From Pseudomonadales bacterium (lineage in GTDB: Bacteria > Pseudomonadota > Gammaproteobacteria > Pseudomonadales > Halieaceae): a DNA stretch of 64,000 nt. The position numbers and the translations under genes were made by a program. Under the pieces are notes generated by a model that searched no databases, had not been told where the DNA came from, and saw only the letters and a list, made by a program, of their open reading frames with translations. Each line of letters begins with the position of its first letter. Within the stretch, counting starts at the first letter, position 1. The stretch lies in contig JACKNU010000002.1 in the NCBI GenBank assembly GCA_024234675.1, forward strand, positions 367,250-431,249. The letters are read 5' to 3'. Below, in pieces: positions 24,442-33,561 of the stretch.

Positions 24442-27123
24442 CTACAGGTGCTGCCTGACGACCACGACTTCCGGATCCTGGCTGTCGTGCTCGGTGCGAA
24501 ACCCCAGGGCCGTGCACAGGCGCAGCATCTTGGTGTTCTGGGCCAGCACGTCCCCCTCCATGATTTCCAGGCCGCGGCTGCGGGCGACGCTCATCAGGCG
24601 CTGCATCAGCTGTCGGCCGATGCCCCGGCGCTGCCAGTCATCGGCCACGGTCAGGGCGAACTCGCAGGACTGGTCGTCGGGGTTGCTGATATAACGGGCC
24701 ACGCCGATGATGCCGGCCTCGGGGGTGTGCTCGTTGATGACCGCCACCAGGGCCATCTCGCGGTCGTAATCGATCTGGGTGAACCGCGCCAGCATCAGTG
24801 AGCTGATCTTGTTCATATGGTTCATGAAGCGGAAGTACTTGCTCTGGTCGGACAGGTTGTCGACAAAGTTGCGCTCGATTTCCGCGTCTTCCGGGCGGAT
24901 GGGTCGCACCACCACATCGGTGCCGTCAGTGAGGTGCCAGGTGGTTTCCAGCCCCGGGGGGTAAGGGTGGATTGCCATGTGGCTGTAGCGCTCGCCGTCG
25001 CCGGGCGGCGGGGCCACGACGATGTGCGCATCCACCGCGAGCACGCCCATTTCATCCACCAGCAGGGGGTTAATCTCCAGTTCGCTCAGTTCAGGTAATT
25101 CGCAGGCCATCTCGGACACCCGCTTGAGCACGTCCACCAGTTGCCCGATGTCCGCCGCCGGCTGGTTGCGAAACTGCCCCAGCATTCTCTCCGCCCGGGT
25201 GCTCTGGATCAGCTCGCGGGCGAGAAAGTCGTTGAGCGGGGGCAGGGCGATCTGGCGGTCAGCGCACACATCGGACGCAGTGCCGCCGGTGCCGAAGCTG
25301 ATTACCGGGCCGAAAATCTGGTCCCGGGTGATGGTGATCATCATCTCCCGGGCCCGGGGCCGTTCGGCCATTGCCTCCAGGGTCACCCCCTCGATCTGGG
25401 CATCTGGGCAGCGGGATTTCACCTCCTCCATCATTTCCTTGAAGGCCTCGCGCACCGAGTGCGGGTCGCGGATATGCAGGCGCACGCCGCCCACCTCCGT
25501 CTTGTGGTAAATATCCGGGGAGTTGATCTTCATGGCTACCGGCAGACCGATACTCTCCGCCACGATCAGCGCTTCCGCGGCGGTCCTGGCGTGCATGCTG
25601 GGGGAGATGGGGATCTGGAATGCGCGCAGCAGCGCCTTGGCCTCGATGTTGCCGAGTATGCTGCGCCGCTCGCTCATGGCGTGCTCTATGATCAAGCGCG
25701 CCCCGGCCACATCCGGCACCTTGGTTTTCGACAGCGGAGGCGGCGCCTGCAGCAGGATATCCTGGTTGCGGTGATAGGCCGCCAGGTAGCCGAAGCCGTT
25801 CACCCCGGCCTCGGGGGTGGCGAACCAGGGTATTCCGGCGGCGGCAAACCGGTCCCTGGCCTCTTTCACCAGTTTCTGCCCCAGCCAGCAGGCCAGCACC
25901 GGTTTGCGGCTATCGCGGGCGACGGCTATCACACTCTCGGCGCAGGCGGTGGGGTCGGTCATCGCCTGGGGCGTGAGCAGCACCAGCAGGCCATCGACAT
26001 TGTCATCGGCCAGCAGTATCTCCGCCGCCGCGTGATAGCGCTCGCTGGAGGCGTCCCCCAGGATGTCAACGGGAACCGCGTGGGACCAGTGCTCCGGCAG
26101 TACTGCGCTGAGCTTGTCCACTGTCGCCCGCGAGAGCTCGGCCAGCGGCACCTGCAGGTCCGCCGCCCGATCCGCGGCCATGACCCCCGGGCCGCCGCCG
26201 TTGGTGAGTATCGCCAGGCGGGAGCCGCCCACGCGGGTGCCCGAGGCCAGGGTCTGGGCGGCCGCGATCAGCTGGCTGGTGGTGGCGACGCGCACCGCGC
26301 CGGCGCGGCGAATCGCCGCGTCAAAGACCTCGTCGCGACCCACATTGGCGCCGGTGTGGGAGACCACGGCCCGGTTGCCGACTTCACTGCGCCCGGACTT
26401 GATCACAATGACGGGCTTGATGCGCGCCGCAATCCGCAGGCCGCTGATAAAAGAGCGCGCGTCCGCCACACCCTCGATGTACAGCAGGATGCTCTTGGTC
26501 TGCGAGTCCAGCGCCAGGTAGTCCAGCACCTCGCCGAAACCCACATCCGCGGTGGCGCCCAGCGAGGCCACCGCGGAGAAACCGAAGCCGTTGGATTCCC
26601 CCCCGTCCATCATGGCGGTACAGAATGCGCCGGACTGGGCCACCAGCGCCACATGGCCGGCGGCCACGCGGTTCTTGGCGAAGCTCGCATTGAGGCCCAC
26701 GCTGGGCCGCACGATGCCCAGGCAGTTGGGGCCGACCAGGGCTATTTTGTAGGTGCGGGCGATGTCGACTATGGCATCCTGCAGGGAGCGTCCCCTGGGG
26801 CCGATCTCCGCAAAGCCGGCGGATACGATGATGGCGGCACCGACGCCGGCCTCGCCGCACTCGTGCAGCACACCCGGAATCGACTTCGCCGGGATAACGA
26901 TGACCACCAGGTCGATGGGGTGGTCTATGGCGCTGATGGAGGCGTAGCACTGCAGGCCGCGCAATTCCTGGTAGCTCGGATTGACCGGGTAGATCTCGCC
27001 CTTGAAGCCGCTGTCGATAATGTTGTCCAGCAGCTGTGTGCCCACCGACCGGGGACGTTCGGAGGCGCCCACGATGGCCACGGATTGCGGTTCGAATACT
27101 TTGTGAAGCAGGTGCTTTCTCAT
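24442..27123 (-). CDS. patZ: PatZ-like protein lysine acetyltransferase (NDP-forming acyl-CoA synthetase domain + GNAT)
   Basis: 893 aa, close to the 886 aa of E. coli PatZ/YfiQ. Residues 1-460 form a CoA-binding / succinyl-CoA-ligase-like domain (VFEPQSVAIVGAS, GPNCLGIVRP, VVSHTGANVG). Residues about 470-700 are an ATP-grasp-like domain, and the last 160 form a GNAT domain with the acetyl-CoA loop QRRGIG. Pat proteins acetylate lysines in cytosolic enzymes, classically inactivating acetyl-CoA synthetase. The ATG at 27123 matches the family; an open extension to 27210 does not. It is divergent from an HDAC-family gene 121 bp away. Confidence 0.9.
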   Translation of the reverse strand: MRKHLLHKVFEPQSVAIVGASERPRSVGTQLLDNIIDSGFKGEIYPVNPSYQELRGLQCYASISAIDHPIDLVVIVIPAKSIPGVLHECGEAGVGAAIIVSAGFAEIGPRGRSLQDAIVDIARTYKIALVGPNCLGIVRPSVGLNASFAKNRVAAGHVALVAQSGAFCTAMMDGGESNGFGFSAVASLGATADVGFGEVLDYLALDSQTKSILLYIEGVADARSFISGLRIAARIKPVIVIKSGRSEVGNRAVVSHTGANVGRDEVFDAAIRRAGAVRVATTSQLIAAAQTLASGTRVGGSRLAILTNGGGPGVMAADRAADLQVPLAELSRATVDKLSAVLPEHWSHAVPVDILGDASSERYHAAAEILLADDNVDGLLVLLTPQAMTDPTACAESVIAVARDSRKPVLACWLGQKLVKEARDRFAAAGIPWFATPEAGVNGFGYLAAYHRNQDILLQAPPPLSKTKVPDVAGARLIIEHAMSERRSILGNIEAKALLRAFQIPISPSMHARTAAEALIVAESIGLPVAMKINSPDIYHKTEVGGVRLHIRDPHSVREAFKEMMEEVKSRCPDAQIEGVTLEAMAERPRAREMMITITRDQIFGPVISFGTGGTASDVCADRQIALPPLNDFLARELIQSTRAERMLGQFRNQPAADIGQLVDVLKRVSEMACELPELSELEINPLLVDEMGVLAVDAHIVVAPPPGDGERYSHMAIHPYPPGLETTWHLTDGTDVVVRPIRPEDAEIERNFVDNLSDQSKYFRFMNHMNKISSLMLARFTQIDYDREMALVAVINEHTPEAGIIGVARYISNPDDQSCEFALTVADDWQRRGIGRQLMQRLMSVARSRGLEIMEGDVLAQNTKMLRLCTALGFRTEHDSQDPEVVVVRQHL

Positions 27124-27244
27124 TGCCGGAGTTCCGCAGGGAGCAGTGTTTGTGCGCCACACAGGGAACTGATTGGCCCAGGTCATTGCCTTGGCGGCGC
27201 AGCCGCGCAAAACTAGTGGTACTCACCGCAATGCGAGGTCGACC

Positions 27245-28171
27245 ATGGCGCTAGCCTACCTATCCCACCCCGACTGCCAGCTGCACGATATGGGACATCA
27301 TCACCCTGAGCGGCCGGCGCGGTTGGGCGCAATCAACGACCGGCTGCTCGCCACCGGCCTGGACATGGCGCTGCATCACTATAACGCACCACTGGTCTCG
27401 CGGGAATTGCTGGAGGCGGTGCACGACGAGGCATATATTGAGCACATATTCAGTGCTGCCCCGGCGCAGGGTGTGGTGTGGGTGGACGATGACACCGCCA
27501 TGGCGCCGCACACGCTGAACGCGGCCCTGCGGGCGGCGGGGGCGGCGGTGATGGCCGTGGACCTGGTGATGGAGGACAAGGCCAGCAAGGCTTTCTGCGG
27601 GGTGCGCCCGCCGGGGCATCACGCCGAAAGAGACCGTGCCATGGGTTTCTGCTTTTTCAATAACATTGCCGTCGCTGCCTACCACGCGCTCAATCGGCAC
27701 GGCTTGCAGCGGGTGGCGATCGTGGACTTCGACGTGCATCACGGCAACGGCACGGAGCATATCGTCGCGAATGACGGGCGCGTGCTGTTTTGCTCCACGT
27801 TCCAGCACCCCTTCTATCCCCACACCGGCCACGAGTGCAGGGCGGGCAACGTGGTGAACGTACCCCTGGCTGCGGGCTCGGACGGGGCGGTGTTCCGCGA
27901 GGCGGTGGAGCAGCACTGGCTGCCGCGCCTGGAGGCTTTCGCGCCGCAACTGGTGCTCATATCCGCCGGTTTTGACGGCCACCAGGCGGACTACATGGCG
28001 CAGCTCAACCTGGTGGACGCGGATTATGCCTGGGTGACCCGCCGCCTGTGCGAGCAGGCCGATCGCAGCGCCGGCGGTCGGGTGGTCTCAAGCCTGGAGG
28101 GCGGCTACGAGTTGCACTCCCTGGCGCGCAGCGTGGAGGCGCACCTCAAGGCGTTTTTCGGCGAGGTGTGA
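27245..28171 (+). CDS. Histone deacetylase family protein (class II type)
   Basis: 308 aa zinc amidohydrolase. The active site is complete: His125/His126 (RPPGHHAE), zinc ligands Asp163 and His165 (DFDVHHGNGT) and Asp244 (SAGFDGH), and the transition-state Tyr in GGYEL. Bacterial relatives remove acetyl groups from lysine side chains, polyamines or acetoin-related compounds. ATG at 27245 has GAGGT upstream. It is divergent from the PatZ-like acetyltransferase, so reversal of protein acetylation is a reasonable inference. Confidence 0.92.
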   Translation: MALAYLSHPDCQLHDMGHHHPERPARLGAINDRLLATGLDMALHHYNAPLVSRELLEAVHDEAYIEHIFSAAPAQGVVWVDDDTAMAPHTLNAALRAAGAAVMAVDLVMEDKASKAFCGVRPPGHHAERDRAMGFCFFNNIAVAAYHALNRHGLQRVAIVDFDVHHGNGTEHIVANDGRVLFCSTFQHPFYPHTGHECRAGNVVNVPLAAGSDGAVFREAVEQHWLPRLEAFAPQLVLISAGFDGHQADYMAQLNLVDADYAWVTRRLCEQADRSAGGRVVSSLEGGYELHSLARSVEAHLKAFFGEV

Positions 28172-28209
28172 GCCGCGCCTGCTCCGGTGTCGCAGCCACC
28201 GCGCGGCTC
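28170..28209. repeat. Inverted repeat between convergent genes
   Basis: GAGCCGCGC (28170-28178) and GCGCGGCTC (28201-28209) are perfect 9-bp inverted arms around a 22-base loop. They span the gap between the deacetylase stop and the stop of the small hypothetical gene. No T-run follows, so it is at best a weak or bidirectional transcript end. Confidence 0.4.
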
Positions 28210-28214
28210 GGGTA

Positions 28215-28643
28215 TCAGGACAGGTCGTCGCTGCGCCGGCCTCGTTTCTTTTCGCGCCGGTTCCTGTTCACGCCGGCATCGTACAGCTCTGCCTGCAGGC
28301 CGGAGGGGTGCCTGCGATCCTCGCCGACCTCGCGGCGATCTTCCCGGTGTACATACTTGCAATTGCAGCGCGGTGCATCGCAGTCCGGCAGCGGCAGCAA
28401 CGGAGTGTCGCGGTCGGCGTCCAGGAACAGGCGATCACCTATGGCTTTGACAGCGTCACAGGCGGTGTCGTCGAAGCGGATGGAGGTGGCGCTGTAGGGG
28501 TTGACCCGGGCCCTGGAGGCGCTCCCTGACCGGGTGGGACTGCGGGTTTTGTTGCCTGTGGCGGGTGATTTGCCTTTTCCGGAGCGCGTTAACACGAATG
28601 CGACCACGGCCGCCACGATGACAAGCAGGAGCAGTATTTTCAT
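28215..28643 (-). CDS. Small single-pass membrane protein with Cys motif, unknown function
   Basis: 142 aa, not recognised. An N-terminal hydrophobic segment (MKILLLLVIVAAVVAFVL) is followed by a Ser/Thr/Arg-rich linker. A conserved-looking core has Cys62 and then CDAPRCNCKYVHREDRREVGE, where three cysteines and a histidine could bind metal. The C-terminus is very basic (NRNRREKKRGRR). The N-terminal helix probably anchors it in the inner membrane. It lies 54 bp downstream of edd on the same strand and may be the last gene of that operon. Confidence 0.65.
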   Translation of the reverse strand: MKILLLLVIVAAVVAFVLTRSGKGKSPATGNKTRSPTRSGSASRARVNPYSATSIRFDDTACDAVKAIGDRLFLDADRDTPLLPLPDCDAPRCNCKYVHREDRREVGEDRRHPSGLQAELYDAGVNRNRREKKRGRRSDDLS

Positions 28644-28697
28644 TATTATGCCTTGATAGTCCGGTTGTTCAGGTCCGTATTGCCAGTATAGCCATTA

Positions 28698-30506
28698 CTA
28701 AAAGATGGTGGCACCCGCCTCGGCCTCGCTCACGGCCTGGCGCATGTGGGCGAACAATTCGCGCCCCGTGCCGTAGGCGCTGTGTTGCGACTTGCGGGTG
28801 GCCTGGCGCCGCTTCTGCCACTCGTCCGAAGGTACCAGCACCGACAGCTCGCCACTGACGGCATCGACGCGGATGATATCCCCGTTGCGCACCTTGCCGA
28901 TGGGGCCATCGGCAAGGGCCTCTGGCGTGAGGTGAATGGCCGCGGGCACCTTGCCGGAGGCGCCGGACATGCGCCCGTCGGTCACCAGCGCTACCTGCAG
29001 ACCGCGGTCCTGGAGGATGCCCAGGTAGGGGGTCAGCTTGTGCAGTTCCGGCATGCCGTTGGCGCGGGGACCCTGGAAGCGGACCACCGCGACCACATCC
29101 CCGGTCAACTCCCCGGCCTCGAAGGCATGCTTCAGCTCTTCCTGGTCCTCGAAGACCCGGGCGGGCGCCTCCACCACGCGGTGCTTGGGGGCCACGGCCG
29201 AGGTTTTGATGATGCAGCGTCCCAGGTTGCCGCTTAGCAGGCGCAGCCCCCCCTCCCCGGCAAAGGGCTGGTCAGCCGGACGCAGGATGGCGGTGTCGGC
29301 GCTGGCGGCCGGCCCGTCCACGTACTCCACCCCGGCCGCGCCCAGTTGTGGCACCCGGGTATAGTGCCCCAGGCCCTGGCCCCACACGGTTTTCACGTCC
29401 TCGTGCAGCAGGCCCGCCTGCAGCAGGGTGCGGATGACGAAGGCGGTGCCGCCGGCGGCGTGGAAGTGGTTTACGTCGGCGCTGCCATTGGGGTAGACCC
29501 GGGCCACCAGTGGGGTGATGGCCGAGAGGTCGTTGTAGTCCTGCCAGTCGATCACCACCCCCGCGGCCCTGGCGATGGCGATCCAGTGAATGCTGTGGTT
29601 GGTGGAGCCGCCGGTGGCCAGCAGGGTGACCAGGGCGTTGACGATGCACTTCTCGTCCACCACCTCGGCCATGGGGGTGTACTCCTTGCCCAGGGCGGTT
29701 ATTTTGCACAGGCGCTGGGCCGCGGCGCTGGTGAGCTGCTCCCGCATGGGGGTGCCGGGGTGCTCGAAAGCGGCCCCGGGGATATGCAGACCCATGGCCT
29801 CCATCAGCATCTGGTTGCTGTTGGCCGTGCCGTAGAAGGTGCAGGTGCCCGGGCTGTGATAGGAGGCGGCCTCGGCATCCAGTAATGCCTCCTCGCCAAT
29901 TTTGCCCTCGGCAAACTGCTGGCGCACAGCCGCCTTTTCTCTGTTGCCCAGGCCCGAGGGCATGGGTCCGGCGGGGGCGAAAATCACCGGCAGGTGGCCG
30001 AAGCTGAGGGCGCCGATCAGCAGCCCGGGGACGATCTTGTCGCATACGCCCAGGCACAGGGCGCCGTCAAACATATTGTGTGACAGGGCGATGGCCGTGG
30101 CGGCGGCGATGATGTCGCGGCTGAACAGGCTGAGTTCCATACCGGCCTGGCCCTGGGTGACCCCGTCGCACATGGCGGGCACCCCCCCGGCTACCTGGGC
30201 GGTGCAGCCCACCGCGTGCGCGGCGCGTTTTATGATCTCGGGATAGTCCGCCAGGGGCTGGTGCGCCGACAACATGTCGTTGTAGGCATTTACGATGCCG
30301 ATGTTGGCGGCCTCCACCAGCCGCAGGGCCTGCTTGTCGCTGCCGTCGCAGGCGGCGAAGCCGTGAGCCAGGTTGCTGCAGGACAGACTGCCCCGCAGGG
30401 GACCATCGGCGCGCATCCCGGCGATGCGACCCAGGTAGGCGCGCCGGGAGTTGCTGCTGCGTTCGATAATCCGTGCGGTGATGTCCTGTAGTGCGGGGTG
30501 CGTCAT
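28698..30506 (-). CDS. edd: Phosphogluconate dehydratase
   Basis: 602 aa (E. coli Edd has 603). Dehydrates 6-phosphogluconate to 2-keto-3-deoxy-6-phosphogluconate in the Entner-Doudoroff pathway. Iron-sulfur dehydratase motifs are present: CDGVTQGQAGMELS, LCLGVCDKIVPG, GTCTFYGTANSNQM, GGSTNHSIHW and VTDGRMSGASGKVPAAIH, with three cysteines for the cluster. The start ATG at 30506 overlaps the pgl stop by ATGA. A longer upstream frame is the shadow of pgl. The aldolase Eda that should follow is not in the window. Confidence 0.96.
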   Translation of the reverse strand: MTHPALQDITARIIERSSNSRRAYLGRIAGMRADGPLRGSLSCSNLAHGFAACDGSDKQALRLVEAANIGIVNAYNDMLSAHQPLADYPEIIKRAAHAVGCTAQVAGGVPAMCDGVTQGQAGMELSLFSRDIIAAATAIALSHNMFDGALCLGVCDKIVPGLLIGALSFGHLPVIFAPAGPMPSGLGNREKAAVRQQFAEGKIGEEALLDAEAASYHSPGTCTFYGTANSNQMLMEAMGLHIPGAAFEHPGTPMREQLTSAAAQRLCKITALGKEYTPMAEVVDEKCIVNALVTLLATGGSTNHSIHWIAIARAAGVVIDWQDYNDLSAITPLVARVYPNGSADVNHFHAAGGTAFVIRTLLQAGLLHEDVKTVWGQGLGHYTRVPQLGAAGVEYVDGPAASADTAILRPADQPFAGEGGLRLLSGNLGRCIIKTSAVAPKHRVVEAPARVFEDQEELKHAFEAGELTGDVVAVVRFQGPRANGMPELHKLTPYLGILQDRGLQVALVTDGRMSGASGKVPAAIHLTPEALADGPIGKVRNGDIIRVDAVSGELSVLVPSDEWQKRRQATRKSQHSAYGTGRELFAHMRQAVSEAEAGATIF

Positions 30507-31180
30507 TGGGGGGCCCACCATATGGTTGCGGGTGTGGTGTTCTGGAGCAGTACAGAGGCCACCGGGAAGCCCCTCTCCACGGCGCCGTGTAACAGCTCCC
30601 GCTTCCCCGCGCCGGTGATATGCAGCAGCAATTCGCGGCTGTTGAGCACGGCTGGCAGGGTCAGCGTCACGCGCCGGTGCGGCGCCGTGACCGGGTCGGT
30701 GGTGGCCACCAGCGCCGGGTTGGCCGGGTCCAGCAGGTCGGCGAGGTTGGTAGCCCGGGGGAACCAGGAGGCGGTATGCCCGTCTGTTCCCATGCCCAGG
30801 ACCACCGCGCTGAAAGGTCGGGGCAGGGCGGCGAGTTGCTGTTCCAGTTGTTCTGGGCCGTCGCTGCAGGCACCTGCCAGGCCCAGGAAGTGCGCGGCAG
30901 CAGCATGCTGTTGCAGCAGTTCGCTGCGCACCAGGTGCTCGTTGGAATCCGGGCTGTCGGTGGCCACGCAGCGCTCGTCCACCAGGGTGACCCACACCCG
31001 GCCCCAGTCCAGGCGCTGGCTGGCCAACCGGCGGAACAGGCCCACCGGGGTGCTGCCGCCCGATACCGCCAGGCTCGCATGGCCGAGTCGCTGAATGTCC
31101 TCCTCCAGGCGCCGGGCGATATGCTCCGCCAGGGCCGCGTCCAGTTCGGCCGCACCCGGGAACTGGCGCCAGTCACTCAT
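30503..31180 (-). CDS. pgl: 6-phosphogluconolactonase
   Basis: 225 aa. Hydrolyses 6-phosphogluconolactone between Zwf and Edd. Family motifs are LAVSGGSTP, WVTLVDERCV..DSPDSNE and VLGMGTDGHTASWFP. The ATG at 31180 lies inside the end of zwf (8-bp overlap) and its stop overlaps the edd start by 4 bp, so the three genes are translated as a unit. Confidence 0.95.
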   Translation of the reverse strand: MSDWRQFPGAAELDAALAEHIARRLEEDIQRLGHASLAVSGGSTPVGLFRRLASQRLDWGRVWVTLVDERCVATDSPDSNEHLVRSELLQQHAAAAHFLGLAGACSDGPEQLEQQLAALPRPFSAVVLGMGTDGHTASWFPRATNLADLLDPANPALVATTDPVTAPHRRVTLTLPAVLNSRELLLHITGAGKRELLHGAVERGFPVASVLLQNTTPATIWWAPQ

Positions 31181-32627
31181 ACCAGGCGCGCCCGTCCACC
31201 GCGACCAGGGCGGTAGAGGCATTGGGCCCCATGGTGCCGGAGTTGTATTTCTTGATGGCCGTGCCGCTTTCCTCCCAGGCGGCGATGATAGAGTCGATCC
31301 AGTGCCAGGCCGTCTCCACCTCATCGCGACGCATGAACAGGGTCTGGTCGCCGTGGATGGCATCCAGCAGCAGGCGCTCATAGGCATCGTAGCTGTCGCT
31401 CTTGGGCTGGGAGTCGTCCGTCAGGTGCAGTTCCACCGGCTGCAGCCGTAATTTGTTGGTGAGCCCCGGCTTCTTGTTCAGGGTGTGCAGGCTGATGCTT
31501 TCCTCCGGCTGCAGGTGGATGACCAGCTTGTTGGTGAGTTCGTTGGGGTCGTTGGCGAACAGGGAGAAGGGCTGGCGGCGGTACTCGATCACAATCTCGG
31601 AATAGCGCCGGCTGAGGCGCTTGCCGGTGCGCAGGTAGAACGGTACGCCCGCCCAGCGCCAGTTGTTGATGCTGGCCTTGATGGCCACGAAGGTTTCGGT
31701 GGACTCGGCGTCCTGGTAGCCGGCCTCCTCGAGAAACCCCACCACCGCCTGGCCGTTTACGGCACCGGCATCGTAGCGGCCGCGCACCGTGCGCTCCTTG
31801 ACGTTGGCGGCGGTAATGGGCTCCAGGCAGCGCAGCACTTTCATTTTCTCGTCGCGGATGTCCGCCGGCTTGAGACTGGCGGGCGGCTCCATGGCCACGA
31901 TGGAGAGTACCTGCAGCAGATGGTTCTGCACCATGTCGCGCAGGGCACCGGTCTTGGCGTAGTAATCCCCGCGCCCCTCCACCCCGATGTCCTCAGCCAC
32001 CGTGATCTGCACGTTGCTGACGAAGGTGTTGTTCCACATGGGCTGGAACAGGGGGTTACCGAAACGCACTGCCAGCAGGTTCTGCACGGTTTCCTTGCCC
32101 AGGTAGTGGTCGATGCGGAAGGTGGCGTTCTCGGCAAACACCCGGGCCACCTGTTCATTGATCTCGCGGCAGGAAGCCAGGTCGTGCCCCAGCGGTTTCT
32201 CCAGCACCACGCTGCTGTTGGCATTGACCACCCCGGCGGCCTGCAATTGCTGGCAGATCTCGCCGTAGAGCGAGGGCAGGGTGGCGAGATAGAACAGCCT
32301 GCCCGGTGTGTCGCCCTCATCGAGCAGTTCGCCCAGCGCGCGGTAGCCCTCGGGGCTGCCGGCGCTGATGGGGGTGTAGCACAGGCGCTGGCGAAAACTT
32401 TCCCACAGCTCCTCGCTCCAGATACCCGCCGGCAGGAAAGTCTGCAGGTTGGTTTTGACGCTGGCGTGGAAGTCCTCCTCTTGCAGCGGCGACCTGCCGC
32501 TGGCGATGATGCGATTCAGGCGATCAGCCAGGCCGTGGCGCTGCAACTGGAACAGGGCCGGCAGCAGCTTGCGACTGGAGAGGTCGCCGGTGCCGCCGAA
32601 GATGACGAGGTCTACCTTTGGATTCAT
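31173..32627 (-). CDS. zwf: Glucose-6-phosphate 1-dehydrogenase
   Basis: 484 aa. Oxidises glucose 6-phosphate to the lactone, making NADPH. The nucleotide motif GGTGDLSSRK is at 11-20, and the substrate site RIDHYLGKETVQN contains the signature DHYLGK. Full length, no anomaly. GAGGGATCC upstream of the ATG includes the esterase stop, 12 bp away, so zwf may be read from the esterase promoter as well as any of its own. Confidence 0.96.
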   Translation of the reverse strand: MNPKVDLVIFGGTGDLSSRKLLPALFQLQRHGLADRLNRIIASGRSPLQEEDFHASVKTNLQTFLPAGIWSEELWESFRQRLCYTPISAGSPEGYRALGELLDEGDTPGRLFYLATLPSLYGEICQQLQAAGVVNANSSVVLEKPLGHDLASCREINEQVARVFAENATFRIDHYLGKETVQNLLAVRFGNPLFQPMWNNTFVSNVQITVAEDIGVEGRGDYYAKTGALRDMVQNHLLQVLSIVAMEPPASLKPADIRDEKMKVLRCLEPITAANVKERTVRGRYDAGAVNGQAVVGFLEEAGYQDAESTETFVAIKASINNWRWAGVPFYLRTGKRLSRRYSEIVIEYRRQPFSLFANDPNELTNKLVIHLQPEESISLHTLNKKPGLTNKLRLQPVELHLTDDSQPKSDSYDAYERLLLDAIHGDQTLFMRRDEVETAWHWIDSIIAAWEESGTAIKKYNSGTMGPNASTALVAVDGRAWYE

Positions 32628-32639
32628 GGTATGGATCCC

Positions 32640-33560
32640 TCAGCTGTTGGCTTCCAACTGGCGCAGCCAGCTATCGAGTTGGCCGATGAAGACCCGGAAA
32701 TCCCGGGTGGGCCCCTGGCCACAGGCAAAGCCGTGGTCGGCGTCATCGAAGTGATGATAATCCACCGGCACGCCCTGTTGACGCAGCAGTTCCGCGAACG
32801 CGATGCCCTCGTCCCGCAGGGGGTCGTTCTCCGCGGTTACCAGCAGGGTGGGCGGCAAGCAGGCGGTGTTGTCGGCGCGCAGGGGAAAGGCCCGCTGCAG
32901 CCCGGGATCGTCCGGGGACTTGCCCCCCAGGTAGTTGTCCCAGAACCACTGCATCAGGCCGGTGGTGAGCATTTGCCCCGTGGCTTTCTCGATATAGGAG
33001 GCCCGCGCCACGCTGTAGTGGTCGGTGGCGGGGTAGATCAGCACCGCGCCGATGAACCTGTCCCTTGCGCTCTCCGCCAGCTCCAGGCAGGCGCAGCTTG
33101 CCAGGTTGCCGCCGGCGCTGTCTCCGGCGATGACCAGTTTGCCGTTGCAGGGGGCCAGCCCGGCGGCGCGCTCCGCCACCCAGGCGGCGGCCGCCAGGCA
33201 ATCGTCCTGGGCGGCGGGAAAGGGATGCTCCGGCGCCAGCCGGTAATCCAGCGCGATCACCGAACAACCGCTGTGGTGCGCCAGGGCGCGGCAGAACGGG
33301 TGGTGGCTCTGCAGGTCCCCGATCACCCAGCCACCGCCATGGATGTACAGGATCAACGGCCTGTTGGCCCCCAGCGCGTTGACATAGAGCCTGGCGCCGA
33401 TGGCGACGTCACCAACCGGTATGCGTATATCGAGGTGCGGCATGCTGCAGCCGTCGCGGCGCCAGTGCCAGGCGCTATGGAGCCGGTAGAACCTGCGCAG
33501 GCCCCAGACTTTCAGGGGCTGCCACAGGCCGGCGAGCCAGTTTTTGGCGGTGTTCAGCAT
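32640..33560 (-). CDS. Alpha/beta hydrolase, hormone-sensitive lipase (HSL) family esterase
   Basis: 306 aa. The oxyanion motif HGGGW is at 74-78, the nucleophile is Ser148 in GDSAGG, and Asp and His follow in ENDPLRDEG and DDADHGF. There is no signal peptide, so it acts on an intracellular ester, likely of short or medium acyl chain. The ATG at 33560 lies 1 bp after the AraC stop. A Baeyer-Villiger monooxygenase on the other side of AraC would make esters or lactones, suggesting that the esterase opens its product. Confidence 0.9.
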   Translation of the reverse strand: MLNTAKNWLAGLWQPLKVWGLRRFYRLHSAWHWRRDGCSMPHLDIRIPVGDVAIGARLYVNALGANRPLILYIHGGGWVIGDLQSHHPFCRALAHHSGCSVIALDYRLAPEHPFPAAQDDCLAAAAWVAERAAGLAPCNGKLVIAGDSAGGNLASCACLELAESARDRFIGAVLIYPATDHYSVARASYIEKATGQMLTTGLMQWFWDNYLGGKSPDDPGLQRAFPLRADNTACLPPTLLVTAENDPLRDEGIAFAELLRQQGVPVDYHHFDDADHGFACGQGPTRDFRVFIGQLDSWLRQLEANS

Positions 33561-33561
33561 A

